In this document: positions 1-8,490 of the stretch, piece by piece
Layout of the letters: every line of letters starts with the position of its first letter
Position numbering within the stretch: the first letter of the stretch is position 1
NCBI GenBank assembly: GCA_046347625.1
Contig: JAXMFU010000001.1
Coordinates: 682,001-746,000 of the forward strand
Reading direction: 5' to 3'
Length of the DNA stretch: 64,000 nt
Source of the DNA: CAIMUS01 sp046347625
Lineage (GTDB): Bacteria; Pseudomonadota; Gammaproteobacteria; Competibacterales; Competibacteraceae
The notes under the pieces: model-generated
The model's input: only the letters and a program-made list of their open reading frames with translations
Told to the model about the DNA's origin: nothing
Database searches by the model: none
Position numbers and translations under genes: made by a program

Positions 1-557
1 CGGAATCGGCCGCTATTCAGGTACTGCCCGCCAATATCGATCTGACCGGCGCGGAAGTGGCCCTGCTGGATGCCGACAAAGGTCAGCACCGGCTGCGCGA
101 AGTGCTCGAGCCGCTGCACCATGAGTTCGACTATATTCTGATCGATTGCCCGCCATCGCTGAGCATGTTGACGGTGAACGCCTTGACCGCCGCCCAGGGA
201 GTCATCATTCCCATTCAATGCGAGTACTATGCGCTCGAGGGATTGTCGGCTTTGCTGGATACCATCGAAAAAGTGCGTCGGACCACCAACCCGCGCCTGC
301 GCATCGAGGGCCTGCTGCGCACCATGTTCGATCCACGCAACCGGCTGGCGAACGAGGTCTCGACCCAATTGCTGGAGCACTTCGGCAGCATCGTCTATAA
401 GACCTTGATTCCCCGTAATGTCCGCTTGGCCGAAGCGCCCAGCCATGGACAGCCGGTGATTACTTACGATAAAAGCTCCAAGGGTGCCGAGAGTTATCTG
501 GAACTGGCCAGAGAATTACAACAACGGGTACGCAAGCAACTGCGGGCTGTAAGCTGA
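1..557 (+). CDS. parA: ParA-family chromosome partitioning ATPase, 3' part
   Basis: The reading frame is already open at base 3 and continues to the stop at 555-557, so the gene is cut by the window edge and its P-loop is missing. The visible 184 codons hold the ParA/Soj signature segments: a PANIDLTGAE-type stretch, the Walker B-like FDYILIDCPPS and the C-terminal SKGAESYLELARE helix. ParA is a deviant-Walker ATPase that works with ParB and parS sites to segregate the chromosome. It lies 19 bp upstream of parB, so the two are co-transcribed. Family assignment is certain from these motifs. Confidence 0.95.
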   Translation, partial: ESAAIQVLPANIDLTGAEVALLDADKGQHRLREVLEPLHHEFDYILIDCPPSLSMLTVNALTAAQGVIIPIQCEYYALEGLSALLDTIEKVRRTTNPRLRIEGLLRTMFDPRNRLANEVSTQLLEHFGSIVYKTLIPRNVRLAEAPSHGQPVITYDKSSKGAESYLELARELQQRVRKQLRAVS

Positions 558-576
558 GCATTCTGGGGGTACGAAC

Positions 577-1437
577 ATGGCGGTAAAAAAGCGCGGTCTG
601 GGGCGTGGCCTGGATGCCCTGTTAGGTCCTCTCAATGTCAGCGGGGGTGGTCCTGCCGGCGAAGAAGCCCTGCGGCTGCTGCCGGTCGAGCACATCACCC
701 GCAGCCGCTATCAACCACGGCTGAATCTCCACCAGGAACACCTGCAGGAATTGGCCGATTCGATTCGTGCCCAGGGTCTGGTTCAGCCTATCGTGGTGCG
801 GGCGGCGGTGGCGGGGCGTTACGAATTGATTGCCGGCGAACGACGCTGGCGCGCGGCCCAACTGGCGGGACTGCCGGAAGTGCCGGCGCTGGTCCGCGAG
901 GTATCGGATCAAGTCGCCATGGCGATGGCTTTGATCGAAAATATCCACCGGGAGGATTTGAATCCGCTGGAAGAAGCCCAGGCACTGCAACGCCTGATCG
1001 AAGAATTTACGATGACCCATCAACAAGTCGCCGAAACCATCGGGCGGTCGCGGGCGGCGGTCACCAACCTGCTGCGGCTGCTCGAACTCAGTGAAGAAGT
1101 GCGGCAACTGGTGCAGGACGAGCAACTGGAGATGGGCCATGCGCGAGCCCTGCTGCCCCTGCCGCCGACGCTGCAGCAGGAACTGGCCCGGCAAGTGGTG
1201 CGGCGCGGCTTATCGGTCAGGGAGACCGAAGCCTGGGTAAAGCGCCTGCAGGGCGGCCTGGCCACCGCCGTAGCCAACCGCACGCCGGACCCCGATATCC
1301 ATCGCTTGCAGGAAGAGCTTTCCACCCGCCTGGGCGCCCGGGTACTATTACAGCACAGCACCTCGGGCAAGGGACGGTTGGTCATCCACTACAACACCCT
1401 GGATGAACTCGATGGGATCCTCAACCGGGTGAAGTGA
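577..1437 (+). CDS. parB: ParB/Spo0J partition protein
   Basis: A 286-residue ParB. The N-terminal KKRGLGRGLDALLG is the ParA-contacting peptide. The following ParB/Srx domain carries the GERRWRAAQ box that binds CTP in this family and the ENIHREDLNPLEEA segment. A helix-turn-helix around residues 145-170 (QQVAETIGRSRAAVTNLLRL) reads parS, and the C-terminus ends in the dimerisation region. No consensus parS 16-mer was noticed nearby. The start at 577 follows a GGGGG-rich stretch 11 bp upstream. It forms an operon with parA and precedes the ATP synthase operon, as in most gammaproteobacteria. Confidence 0.96.
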   Translation: MAVKKRGLGRGLDALLGPLNVSGGGPAGEEALRLLPVEHITRSRYQPRLNLHQEHLQELADSIRAQGLVQPIVVRAAVAGRYELIAGERRWRAAQLAGLPEVPALVREVSDQVAMAMALIENIHREDLNPLEEAQALQRLIEEFTMTHQQVAETIGRSRAAVTNLLRLLELSEEVRQLVQDEQLEMGHARALLPLPPTLQQELARQVVRRGLSVRETEAWVKRLQGGLATAVANRTPDPDIHRLQEELSTRLGARVLLQHSTSGKGRLVIHYNTLDELDGILNRVK

Positions 1438-1450
1438 GGCATTTTTCGCA

Positions 1451-1479
1451 TTGACCTATGTAGTGTAAGTCTTTATAAT
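1451..1479 (+). promoter_or_regulatory. Candidate sigma-70 promoter of the atp operon
   Basis: TTGACC (1451-1456) and TATAAT (1474-1479) are separated by exactly 17 bp, about 110 bp upstream of atpI. This is the best promoter-like match in the parB-atpI gap and fits the expected start of the atp transcript. Confidence 0.7.
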
Positions 1480-1591
1480 ATCGAACATACTTTTCAGTGT
1501 CAGTGGCATAACAGTTCCGGTAGCCGAGCAAAAACAATGGTTGCAAGGCCGTTAATACAAGGGATGGAGCCACCCTTAGAATGGGTAGATA

Positions 1592-1984
1592 ATGACTAGA
1601 CCGGAACCGTTTGCGGGCGCTAAAAGGGCAACAAAAAGAATAGTCGTCATTCAGACGACGATCACGCTTCTGGCCGCGGTGGCGTGTCTTCTGGTGAATG
1701 TAAAAGCGGCGTATTCCGCCGTTGTCGGTGGGGGGATAAGCATCATCGCAACACTCTACTTCGCACGGCAGGTATTTTCTCTGCCGGTAGGCACACCGCC
1801 TGAAAAAATCGCCACGCGATTCTATTTAGGCGAAGCACTCAAGATTGGGCTGACAGTCATCCTGTTCAGTATCGCTATCGTCGGGTTGCGTGTCTCCTTT
1901 CTCCCCCTGTTTCTGACCTATGCGGCAACCTTGATGGCATATTGGCTGGTATTGCTGATCACAGATACGGGAAAGACGTCATGA
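1592..1984 (+). CDS. atpI: ATP synthase protein I
   Basis: A 130-residue membrane protein with four predicted hydrophobic helices, the first gene of the ATP synthase operon. AtpI assists assembly of the c-ring and is not part of the finished enzyme. Sequence conservation in this family is weak; the call rests on size, the VVGGGISIIATLYFARQVF-type segment and position directly before atpB. Its stop codon overlaps the atpB start (ATGA at 1981-1984), so translation is coupled. Confidence 0.85.
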   Translation: MTRPEPFAGAKRATKRIVVIQTTITLLAAVACLLVNVKAAYSAVVGGGISIIATLYFARQVFSLPVGTPPEKIATRFYLGEALKIGLTVILFSIAIVGLRVSFLPLFLTYAATLMAYWLVLLITDTGKTS

Positions 1985-2751
1985 CCGAAGGCGGCACCCC
2001 TAGTTCCACCGAGTATATTCTCCATCATCTGACCCCACTGCATGTGGGCCATGGCTTCTGGACCTTCCATCTGGATACCCTGCTGGTTTCCGTGGCCTTG
2101 GGGGTTTTCTTCTGCTGGTTGTTCTGGAAAGCGGCCGGGCATGCGACCAGCGGTGTTCCGGGCGGCTTGCAGAATTTCGTCGAAATCATCCTCGACTTTG
2201 TCGACACCCAGGTCAAGGATTCCTTTCATGGTAGAAATCCCCTGATCGGTCCGCTGGCGCTGACGATCTTCGTCTGGGTCTGGTTATGGAATTTTATGGA
2301 TTTGATTCCAGTCGATTTGATTCCCTCGATTATGGGGGCTTTAGGGTTGGGACATTTCAAAGTCGTACCCTCGACCGATTTGAATTCCACCTTCGCTCTT
2401 TCACTCAGCGTCATTTTCCTGGTGTATTACTACAGCATCAAGGTTAAAGGCGCCAGTGGCTTTGCCATGGAAGTTTTTACCCACCCGTTCGGCAAATGGT
2501 TTTTCCCCTTCAATGTCCTGTTACGGATTGTAGAAGACTTGGCCAAGCCGATTTCACTGGGTCTGCGTTTATTCGGCAACATGTATGCCGGTGAACTGAT
2601 CTTTATTCTGATTGCTTTATTACCCTGGTGGATACAATTCACGCTGAGTTGGCCATGGGCGGCATTCCACCTGATCATTATTACCTTGCAAGCTTTTATC
2701 TTTATGGTCTTGACCATCGTGTACCTGAGCATGGCACACGAAGACCATTAA
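1981..2751 (+). CDS. atpB: F1Fo ATP synthase subunit a
   Basis: A 256-residue polytopic subunit a that forms the proton half-channels against the c-ring. The essential arginine lies in the SLGLRLFGNMYAGELIF helix, and the preceding FNVLLRIVEDLAKPIS segment is typical. The ATG at 1981 overlaps the atpI stop. An upstream in-frame ATG at 1942 lies inside atpI and gives a non-conserved extension, so it was not used. Fourth gene after the two partition genes in a uniformly oriented cluster. Confidence 0.97.
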   Translation: MTEGGTPSSTEYILHHLTPLHVGHGFWTFHLDTLLVSVALGVFFCWLFWKAAGHATSGVPGGLQNFVEIILDFVDTQVKDSFHGRNPLIGPLALTIFVWVWLWNFMDLIPVDLIPSIMGALGLGHFKVVPSTDLNSTFALSLSVIFLVYYYSIKVKGASGFAMEVFTHPFGKWFFPFNVLLRIVEDLAKPISLGLRLFGNMYAGELIFILIALLPWWIQFTLSWPWAAFHLIIITLQAFIFMVLTIVYLSMAHEDH

Positions 2752-2793
2752 TCCTGTGGCCCTGTGTATTAACACAACGTTTCGGAGGAAAGA

Positions 2794-3087
2794 ATGGAAA
2801 ACGCTGCTAATGTAATCGCCAGTGTGCAGGCTATGACTGCTGTTGCTGTGGCTTTTATGATCGGTATGGGTGCCATTGGCACCGCGCTGGGTTTCGGTCT
2901 GTTGGGTGGTCGGTTCCTGGAAGGTTCGGCCCGGCAACCGGAAATGATTCCCACCCTGCAAGTCAAGATGTTTATCGTCGCCGGTCTGCTGGACGCGGTC
3001 TCCATGATCGGGGTGGGTCTGGCTCTGTTCTTCACATTTGCCAATCCCTTCCTGGGGCCGGTGCTGGAACGGATCGGTGGAGGTTAA
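2794..3087 (+). CDS. atpE: F1Fo ATP synthase subunit c
   Basis: A 97-residue hairpin proteolipid that forms the rotor ring. The second helix carries the ion-binding carboxylate as Asp in GLLDAVSMIGVGLALFF. An Asp there, without the polar residues typical of sodium-binding rings, points to proton coupling. The first helix has the small-residue packing pattern GMGAIGTALGFGLLGG. The protein is longer than the E. coli subunit (79 residues), mostly at the N-terminus. A good ribosome-binding site, CGGAGG, precedes the start. Confidence 0.97.
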   Translation: MENAANVIASVQAMTAVAVAFMIGMGAIGTALGFGLLGGRFLEGSARQPEMIPTLQVKMFIVAGLLDAVSMIGVGLALFFTFANPFLGPVLERIGGG

Positions 3088-3125
3088 GCAACCACAGTGC
3101 TCCTACAGACAGGAGGGGATAAGAC

Positions 3126-3596
3126 GTGAATTTTAATGCTACCCTGATTGGGCAGATGATCACGTTTATCCTGCTGGTGGCCTTCACCATGAAATATGTA
3201 TGGCCTCCTTTGATGCAGGCCATGCAGGATCGCCAGAAGCGCATCGCCGAGGGCTTGGCATCGGCCGAGCGCGGCGTCCGCGAGCAGGAACTGGCGGCCG
3301 TCAAGGCGGCGGAAACGCTCAGAGAGGCCAAAAAGCAGGCAGCGGAAATCATCACCCAGGCGCAGAAACGCGCCAACGAAATCGTCGAGCAGTCCAAGAA
3401 CGAGGCCCGCGAAGAGGGGCAGCGGCAGCTGGAAGCGGCCAAAGCCGAAATCGATCAGGAATTCAATCGTGCGCGGGAACAGCTTCGCAAGCAGGTATCC
3501 AGCATTGCAGTCGAAGCGGCGGGCCGGATTCTAGGTCGTGAGGTCGATGCCAAAGCGAATGCCAAGCTGGTCAAAGATCTGGTCGCTCAACTCTGA
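3126..3596 (+). CDS. atpF: F1Fo ATP synthase subunit b
   Basis: A 156-residue peripheral-stalk subunit. One N-terminal membrane helix (residues about 5-27) is followed by a long charged coiled coil rich in Ala, Glu, Lys and Gln, which dimerises and binds subunit delta. Length matches the E. coli protein (156). The start at 3126 follows AGGAGGGGAT. It lies between atpE and atpH in the canonical order. Confidence 0.97.
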   Translation: MNFNATLIGQMITFILLVAFTMKYVWPPLMQAMQDRQKRIAEGLASAERGVREQELAAVKAAETLREAKKQAAEIITQAQKRANEIVEQSKNEAREEGQRQLEAAKAEIDQEFNRAREQLRKQVSSIAVEAAGRILGREVDAKANAKLVKDLVAQL

Positions 3597-3611
3597 TAGA
3601 GGACGGTAGTT

Positions 3612-4160
3612 ATGGCTGAAACGACAACCGTCGCCCGACCCTATGCCCGCGCCGCCTTCGAACAGGCTTTTGCGACGCAGGAATTAAAACGCTGGTCTGA
3701 TCTGTTGCAAACGGCTACGGTTGTCGCCGCCGATCCGTCCATGCGTAATCTGTTGGCCAGCCCGCAGGTGGGTTACCAGCAAAAAGCGGATTTGCTGCTC
3801 GATATTGCCGGCGGCGTCTGTCCCGAGGGAATTCCGGAGCAGGCGCGCAATTTTATTGTGCTGCTGGCACAAAATCGCCGCCTGGGCTTGTTACCGCCCA
3901 TTGCCGCGCTATTCGAGAGGCTGCGCGCCGAAGCGGAAAAGACGGTCGATGCCGAAGTCGTCAGCGCCTTTCCGGTCGATGATACGCAGCGTGACGAGAT
4001 CACCCAGGGTCTGGAAAAACGCCTCAGGCGCTCGATTCTGCTGCATTGCAAAGTGGACGAGTCGCTGATCGGCGGTGCGATTATCCGGGCGGGTGATTTG
4101 GTTATTGACGGTTCCGTGCGTGGGCAGCTGCAACGACTTGGCGCTGTTCTGCAACAGTAA
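3612..4160 (+). CDS. atpH: F1Fo ATP synthase subunit delta
   Basis: A 182-residue delta subunit (OSCP homologue) that fixes the F1 head to the b-subunit stalk. The N-terminal helical domain starts with TTVARPYARAAFEQAF, the standard start of this family, and the C-terminal part ends with the IGGAIIRAGDLVIDGSVRGQ signature. It is 15 bp from atpF and 11 bp from atpA. Confidence 0.97.
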   Translation: MAETTTVARPYARAAFEQAFATQELKRWSDLLQTATVVAADPSMRNLLASPQVGYQQKADLLLDIAGGVCPEGIPEQARNFIVLLAQNRRLGLLPPIAALFERLRAEAEKTVDAEVVSAFPVDDTQRDEITQGLEKRLRRSILLHCKVDESLIGGAIIRAGDLVIDGSVRGQLQRLGAVLQQ

Positions 4161-4171
4161 CGGGGAAAACT

Positions 4172-5713
4172 ATGCAACTTAATCCATCTGAAATCAGCGA
4201 ACTGATTCGACAGCGCATCGATAAATTCGAAGTGCGCGCCGAGGCGCGCAACGAAGGCACGATCGTCAGTTTGGCCGATGGTATTGCCCGTATCCATGGC
4301 CTGGATGATGCCATGCAGGGTGAAATGCTGGAGTTTCCCTCCAACATTTTCGGCCTGGCGCTGAACCTGGAGCGTGATTCGGTCGGCGCGGTGATTCTGG
4401 GCGATTACGAGAAGCTGTCCGAAGGTGATACGGTCAAATGCACCGGCCGTATTCTCGAGGTGCCCGTCGGTGATGCCCTGATCGGTCGGGTCGTCAACTC
4501 GCTGGGTCAAGCCATCGACGGCAAGGGGCCGATCGAGACCCCTTACAGCTCCCCGATCGAGAAAATCGCGCCGGGCGTGATCGAGCGGCAATCGGTCAGC
4601 CAGCCGGTACAAACCGGTCTCAAGGCCATCGACTCGATGGTGCCCATCGGGCGCGGTCAGCGCGAATTGATCATCGGTGACCGCCAGACCGGCAAGACCG
4701 CCGTCGCCATCGATACCATTATCAATCAGAAAGGCGGCGACATTATCTGTATCTATGTCGCTATCGGTCAGAAGAATTCTTCCATCGCCGGCGTCGTGCG
4801 CAAGCTGGAAGAATATGGTGCCATGGCGCATACCATCGTCGTGGCCGCCAGTGCATCCGACCATGCCGCCATGCAGTATATCGCTCCCTATTCCGGCTGC
4901 GCGATGGGCGAGTACTTCCGCGACCGGGGCCGGGATGCGCTGATCATCTACGATGACCTGACCAAGCAAGCCTGGGCTTACCGCCAAGTCTCTCTGCTGC
5001 TCAAGCGGCCGCCGGGACGTGAAGCCTATCCGGGCGATGTATTCTATCTCCATTCCCGCCTGCTGGAGCGGGCCTCCCGCATCAACGCCGATGAAGTGGA
5101 ACGCCTGACCAATGGGGAAGTTAAAGGTAGAACCGGGTCGCTGACCGCCTTGCCGATCATCGAAACCCAGGCGGGTGACGTCTCGGCCTTCGTGCCGACC
5201 AACGTGATTTCCATCACCGACGGCCAGATCTATCTGGAAACCGACCTGTTCAATGCCGGTATCCGTCCGGCCATCAACCCCGGCCTGTCGGTATCGCGGG
5301 TCGGTGGCGCGGCCCAGACCAAGATCGTCAAGAAACTTGGTGGTGGTGTCCGCCTGGCTCTGGCGCAATATCGCGAGTTGGCGGCATTCGCCCAGTTCGC
5401 CTCGGATTTGGACGAAGCCACCCGCAAGCAGTTGGAACGCGGCCAGCGGGTAACCGAACTGCTCAAGCAAAAGCAGTATGCGCCGATGAGCGTCGGTGAA
5501 ATGGCAATCGATCTGTTCGCGGTCGACCGGGGTTATCTGGACGATCTGCCGCTCAACAAGATCGGTGATTTCGAGGCGGCGCTGCTGTCCCACATGCGGG
5601 GCAATTACAAGGACTTGATGGCCAAGATCGACCAGACTGGCGATTTCAACGACGAAATCGAGTCGGCCTTCAAGAAAGCGCTGGACGAGTTCAAAGCCAA
5701 CTATGTCGGGTAA
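4172..5713 (+). CDS. atpA: F1 ATP synthase subunit alpha
   Basis: A 513-residue alpha subunit, the length of the E. coli protein. The P-loop GDRQTGKTA binds non-catalytic nucleotide, and the family signature PAINPGLSVSRVGG is present. The N-terminal helix binds delta. Full-length and undisturbed. It is the fifth structural gene of the operon after atpB. Confidence 0.98.
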   Translation: MQLNPSEISELIRQRIDKFEVRAEARNEGTIVSLADGIARIHGLDDAMQGEMLEFPSNIFGLALNLERDSVGAVILGDYEKLSEGDTVKCTGRILEVPVGDALIGRVVNSLGQAIDGKGPIETPYSSPIEKIAPGVIERQSVSQPVQTGLKAIDSMVPIGRGQRELIIGDRQTGKTAVAIDTIINQKGGDIICIYVAIGQKNSSIAGVVRKLEEYGAMAHTIVVAASASDHAAMQYIAPYSGCAMGEYFRDRGRDALIIYDDLTKQAWAYRQVSLLLKRPPGREAYPGDVFYLHSRLLERASRINADEVERLTNGEVKGRTGSLTALPIIETQAGDVSAFVPTNVISITDGQIYLETDLFNAGIRPAINPGLSVSRVGGAAQTKIVKKLGGGVRLALAQYRELAAFAQFASDLDEATRKQLERGQRVTELLKQKQYAPMSVGEMAIDLFAVDRGYLDDLPLNKIGDFEAALLSHMRGNYKDLMAKIDQTGDFNDEIESAFKKALDEFKANYVG

Positions 5714-5724
5714 GAAGGTGCGCC

Positions 5725-6597
5725 ATGGCTGTCGGCAAAGAGATACGTAACAAGATCAAGAGTATCCAGAATACTCAGAAGATCACTAAAGCCATGGAAA
5801 TGGTAGCCGCCAGCAAGATGCGTAAGACCCAGGATCGAATGCAGGCGGCCCGTCCGTATGCCGAGCGCATCCGGACGGTCGTCGCGCATCTGGCTGCTGC
5901 CTATCCCGAATACCGCCATCCTTTTATGGATGAACGTCCGGTGAAACGGATCGGCTATCTGATCGTTACCACCGATCGTGGCCTGTGTGGCGGCTTGAAC
6001 ATCAATCTGTTCAGAACCTTGCTGCGCGACTTTAAGCAATGGAACGACCAGGGCATCGAGATCGATGCCTGTGTTATCGGCAAAAAGGCGATTCCCTTTT
6101 TGAAGCGCCTGAATGTCAATGTGGTGGCGGCGGCGACCAATCTGGGCGATATGCCCGATCCTGAAGTCCTGCGCGGGCCGGTAACGGTCCTGATACAGGC
6201 TTTTCAGGAAGGTCGGATCGATCGCCTGTATGTGGCGCGTAATCAGTTCGTCAACACCATGACCCAGCGTCCGGTGATTCTGCAAATTCTGCCTGGCCTG
6301 CCGGAGGAATCCGAAGGTGAGGTGCAGAAAGCGGCCCATCACTGGGACTACATTTATGAGCCGGATGCCCATTCCCTGCTGGATATGCTGATGCGGCGTT
6401 ATCTGGAAGCACGGGTCTATCGGGCGGTGGTGGAAAACATGGCCTGTGAAATGGCGGCGCGGATGGTGGCAATGAAGAGCGCCTCCGACAATGCCGCCAA
6501 TCTGATCGGCCAGTTACAACTGATTTACAACAAGGCCCGGCAGGCAGCGATCACCCAGGAAATCGCCGAAATTGTGGGCGGCGCGGCCGCGGTATAG
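5725..6597 (+). CDS. atpG: F1 ATP synthase subunit gamma
   Basis: A 290-residue central rotor shaft. The N-terminal coiled-coil helix begins GKEIRNKIKSIQNTQKITKA and contains MVAASKMRK. The C-terminal helix contains the MKSASDNAANLI motif that lies in the alpha3beta3 core. The start at 5725 is 11 bp after the atpA stop. Confidence 0.97.
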   Translation: MAVGKEIRNKIKSIQNTQKITKAMEMVAASKMRKTQDRMQAARPYAERIRTVVAHLAAAYPEYRHPFMDERPVKRIGYLIVTTDRGLCGGLNINLFRTLLRDFKQWNDQGIEIDACVIGKKAIPFLKRLNVNVVAAATNLGDMPDPEVLRGPVTVLIQAFQEGRIDRLYVARNQFVNTMTQRPVILQILPGLPEESEGEVQKAAHHWDYIYEPDAHSLLDMLMRRYLEARVYRAVVENMACEMAARMVAMKSASDNAANLIGQLQLIYNKARQAAITQEIAEIVGGAAAV

Positions 6598-6628
6598 GTT
6601 TTTCACGCTTTGCGGGGGAATTCACCTG

Positions 6629-8005
6629 ATGAGTTCTGGAACTGTTGTGCAAATCATCGGCGGCGTGGTGGACGTAGAGTTCCCGCGCGGGTCGATTCCG
6701 AAAATCTACGATGCCCTGCAGGTCGATGAGGCGGATCTCATTTTGGAAGTCGAACAGCAGCTTGGCGATGATGTGGTGCGCACCATCGCCATGGGTTCGA
6801 CCGACGGCCTGAAGCGGGGATTGAAAGTCAGCAATACCGGCGCGCCGATCTCGGTACCGGCCGGCAAGGGCACCCTGGGGCGCATCATGAATGTGCTGGG
6901 CCAGCCCGTCGATCATAAAGGACCGGTGGAGACCGAAGGGAAGCGGCCGATCCATCATAAGGCGCCCAGTTTTGCCGAGCAGTCCGGTGCCACCGAATTG
7001 CTGGAAACCGGCATCAAGGTGATCGATCTGCTCTGCCCCATGGCCAAAGGCGGCAAGGTGGGTCTGTTCGGTGGCGCCGGGGTGGGCAAGACCGTCAACA
7101 TGATGGAATTGATCCGTAATATTGCCATCGAGCACTCCGGCTATTCGGTATTCGCCGGAGTGGGCGAGCGCACTCGCGAGGGCAATGACTTCTATCATGA
7201 AATGAAGGAATCCAATGTATTGGACAAGGTGGCCCTGGTCTATGGCCAGATGAACGAGCCGCCGGGCAACCGGCTGCGCGTAGGGCTGACCGGTCTGACG
7301 CTGGCGGAGTTCTTCCGTGATGAAGGCCGCGATGTGCTGCTGTTCATCGACAATATTTACCGGTATACCCTGGCCGGTACGGAGTGTTCGGCGCTGCTCG
7401 GACGGATGCCGTCGGCGGTAGGCTATCAGCCGACGCTGGCCGAAGAAATGGGCATGTTGCAGGAGCGCATTACCTCCACCAAGGTCGGCTCGATCACCTC
7501 GGTCCAAGCGGTCTATGTTCCGGCGGACGACCTGACCGACCCGTCACCGGCCACCACCTTCGCCCATCTGGACTCCACCATCGTGCTGTCCCGGCAGATC
7601 GCCGAACTGGGTATTTACCCGGCGGTGGACCCGCTGGATTCGACTTCCCGTCAGTTGGATCCCCTGGTTGTCGGGCAGGAGCATTACGACACCGCCCGCG
7701 CGGTGCAGAGCACGCTGCAACGCTACAAGGAACTCAAGGACATTATCGCCATTCTGGGCATGGACGAACTGTCGGATGAAGACCGTCTGATCGTATCCCG
7801 CGCCCGTAAGGTGCAACGCTTCCTGTCACAGCCTTTCTTCGTGGCGGAAGTGTTTACCGGCACCTCCGGCAAGTTCGTTCCTCTCAAGGAAACCATTGCG
7901 AGCTTCAAGGGGATTGTCAACGGTGAGTATGACAGTCTGCCGGAACAGGCTTTCTACATGGTCGGTCCTATCGAAGAAGTGCTCGAAAAGGCCAATAAAC
8001 TGTAA
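6629..8005 (+). CDS. atpD: F1 ATP synthase subunit beta
   Basis: A 458-residue catalytic subunit. The P-loop GGAGVGKTV, the catalytic glutamate region GVGERTREGND and the signature PAVDPLDSTSRQL are all present. The chosen ATG at 6629 gives the conserved start SSGTVVQIIGGVVDVEFP; an upstream in-frame codon at 6572 lies within atpG and would add unrelated residues. The DELSEE-equivalent reads DELSDED. One minor oddity is Cys in AGTECSALLGRMPS, where Val is common. Confidence 0.98.
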   Translation: MSSGTVVQIIGGVVDVEFPRGSIPKIYDALQVDEADLILEVEQQLGDDVVRTIAMGSTDGLKRGLKVSNTGAPISVPAGKGTLGRIMNVLGQPVDHKGPVETEGKRPIHHKAPSFAEQSGATELLETGIKVIDLLCPMAKGGKVGLFGGAGVGKTVNMMELIRNIAIEHSGYSVFAGVGERTREGNDFYHEMKESNVLDKVALVYGQMNEPPGNRLRVGLTGLTLAEFFRDEGRDVLLFIDNIYRYTLAGTECSALLGRMPSAVGYQPTLAEEMGMLQERITSTKVGSITSVQAVYVPADDLTDPSPATTFAHLDSTIVLSRQIAELGIYPAVDPLDSTSRQLDPLVVGQEHYDTARAVQSTLQRYKELKDIIAILGMDELSDEDRLIVSRARKVQRFLSQPFFVAEVFTGTSGKFVPLKETIASFKGIVNGEYDSLPEQAFYMVGPIEEVLEKANKL

Positions 8006-8014
8006 TGCAAACGG

Positions 8015-8032
8015 ACCCCCCGCAAGGGGGGT
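8015..8032 (+). other. Strong GNRA-capped hairpin between atpD and atpC
   Basis: Seven perfect base pairs (ACCCCCC/GGGGGGT) close a GCAA loop. No U-run follows, so it is more likely an mRNA-processing or partial-termination element that tunes epsilon expression than a full terminator. Confidence 0.6.
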
Positions 8033-8052
8033 TCAGCGCTCGAGGTGACGCC

Positions 8053-8475
8053 ATGGCGATGACCATCCATGTAGATATTGTCAGTACCACTCGTGAAATC
8101 TTCTCCGGCCCGGTGACACTGGTGACGGCAACGGGCGAACTGGGTGAGCTGGGTATTCTGCCCCGCCATAGCCAGTTACTGACCCGGCTCAAGCCCGGGT
8201 TGGTCAAGCTGCGGATGCTGGATGGAGAAGAAGAGGTATTTTATGTATCCGGTGGCCTGATGGAGGTACAACCTCATGTGGTCACCATTCTGGCCGACAC
8301 CGCCGAGAATGCGGGTAATCTGGACGAAGCGGCGGCCATGGAGGCCAAGCGGCATGCCGAACAGTTGATGGCCGACAAGCGCGGCGATTACGAATATGCC
8401 CGGGCCGAGGCCGAACTGGCGGAAGCCATTGCCCAGCTCAGGGCGATCGAGAAGCTGCGCAAGAAACGTCATTAA
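8053..8475 (+). CDS. atpC: F1 ATP synthase subunit epsilon
   Basis: A 140-residue epsilon subunit: N-terminal beta-sandwich (IHVDIVSTTREIFSG, then GELGELGILPRHSQLLTRLK) and a C-terminal helical hairpin that can inhibit ATP hydrolysis. The ATG at 8053 is preceded by GAGGTGAC. An in-frame ATG at 8005 would translate through the intergenic hairpin and is less likely; 8059 is a second possible start. Confidence 0.95.
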   Translation: MAMTIHVDIVSTTREIFSGPVTLVTATGELGELGILPRHSQLLTRLKPGLVKLRMLDGEEEVFYVSGGLMEVQPHVVTILADTAENAGNLDEAAAMEAKRHAEQLMADKRGDYEYARAEAELAEAIAQLRAIEKLRKKRH

Positions 8476-8490
8476 AGAGTCATTGTACTG

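Noticed and set aside
1..1600. Replication origin next to parAB
   Set aside because: parAB is often origin-proximal, but no DnaA-box cluster or AT-rich unwinding region was seen in the window.
3773..5593. 606-codon open frame on the minus strand across atpH/atpA
   Set aside because: Fully antisense to conserved ATP synthase genes; composition is that of a frame shadow of GC-rich DNA.
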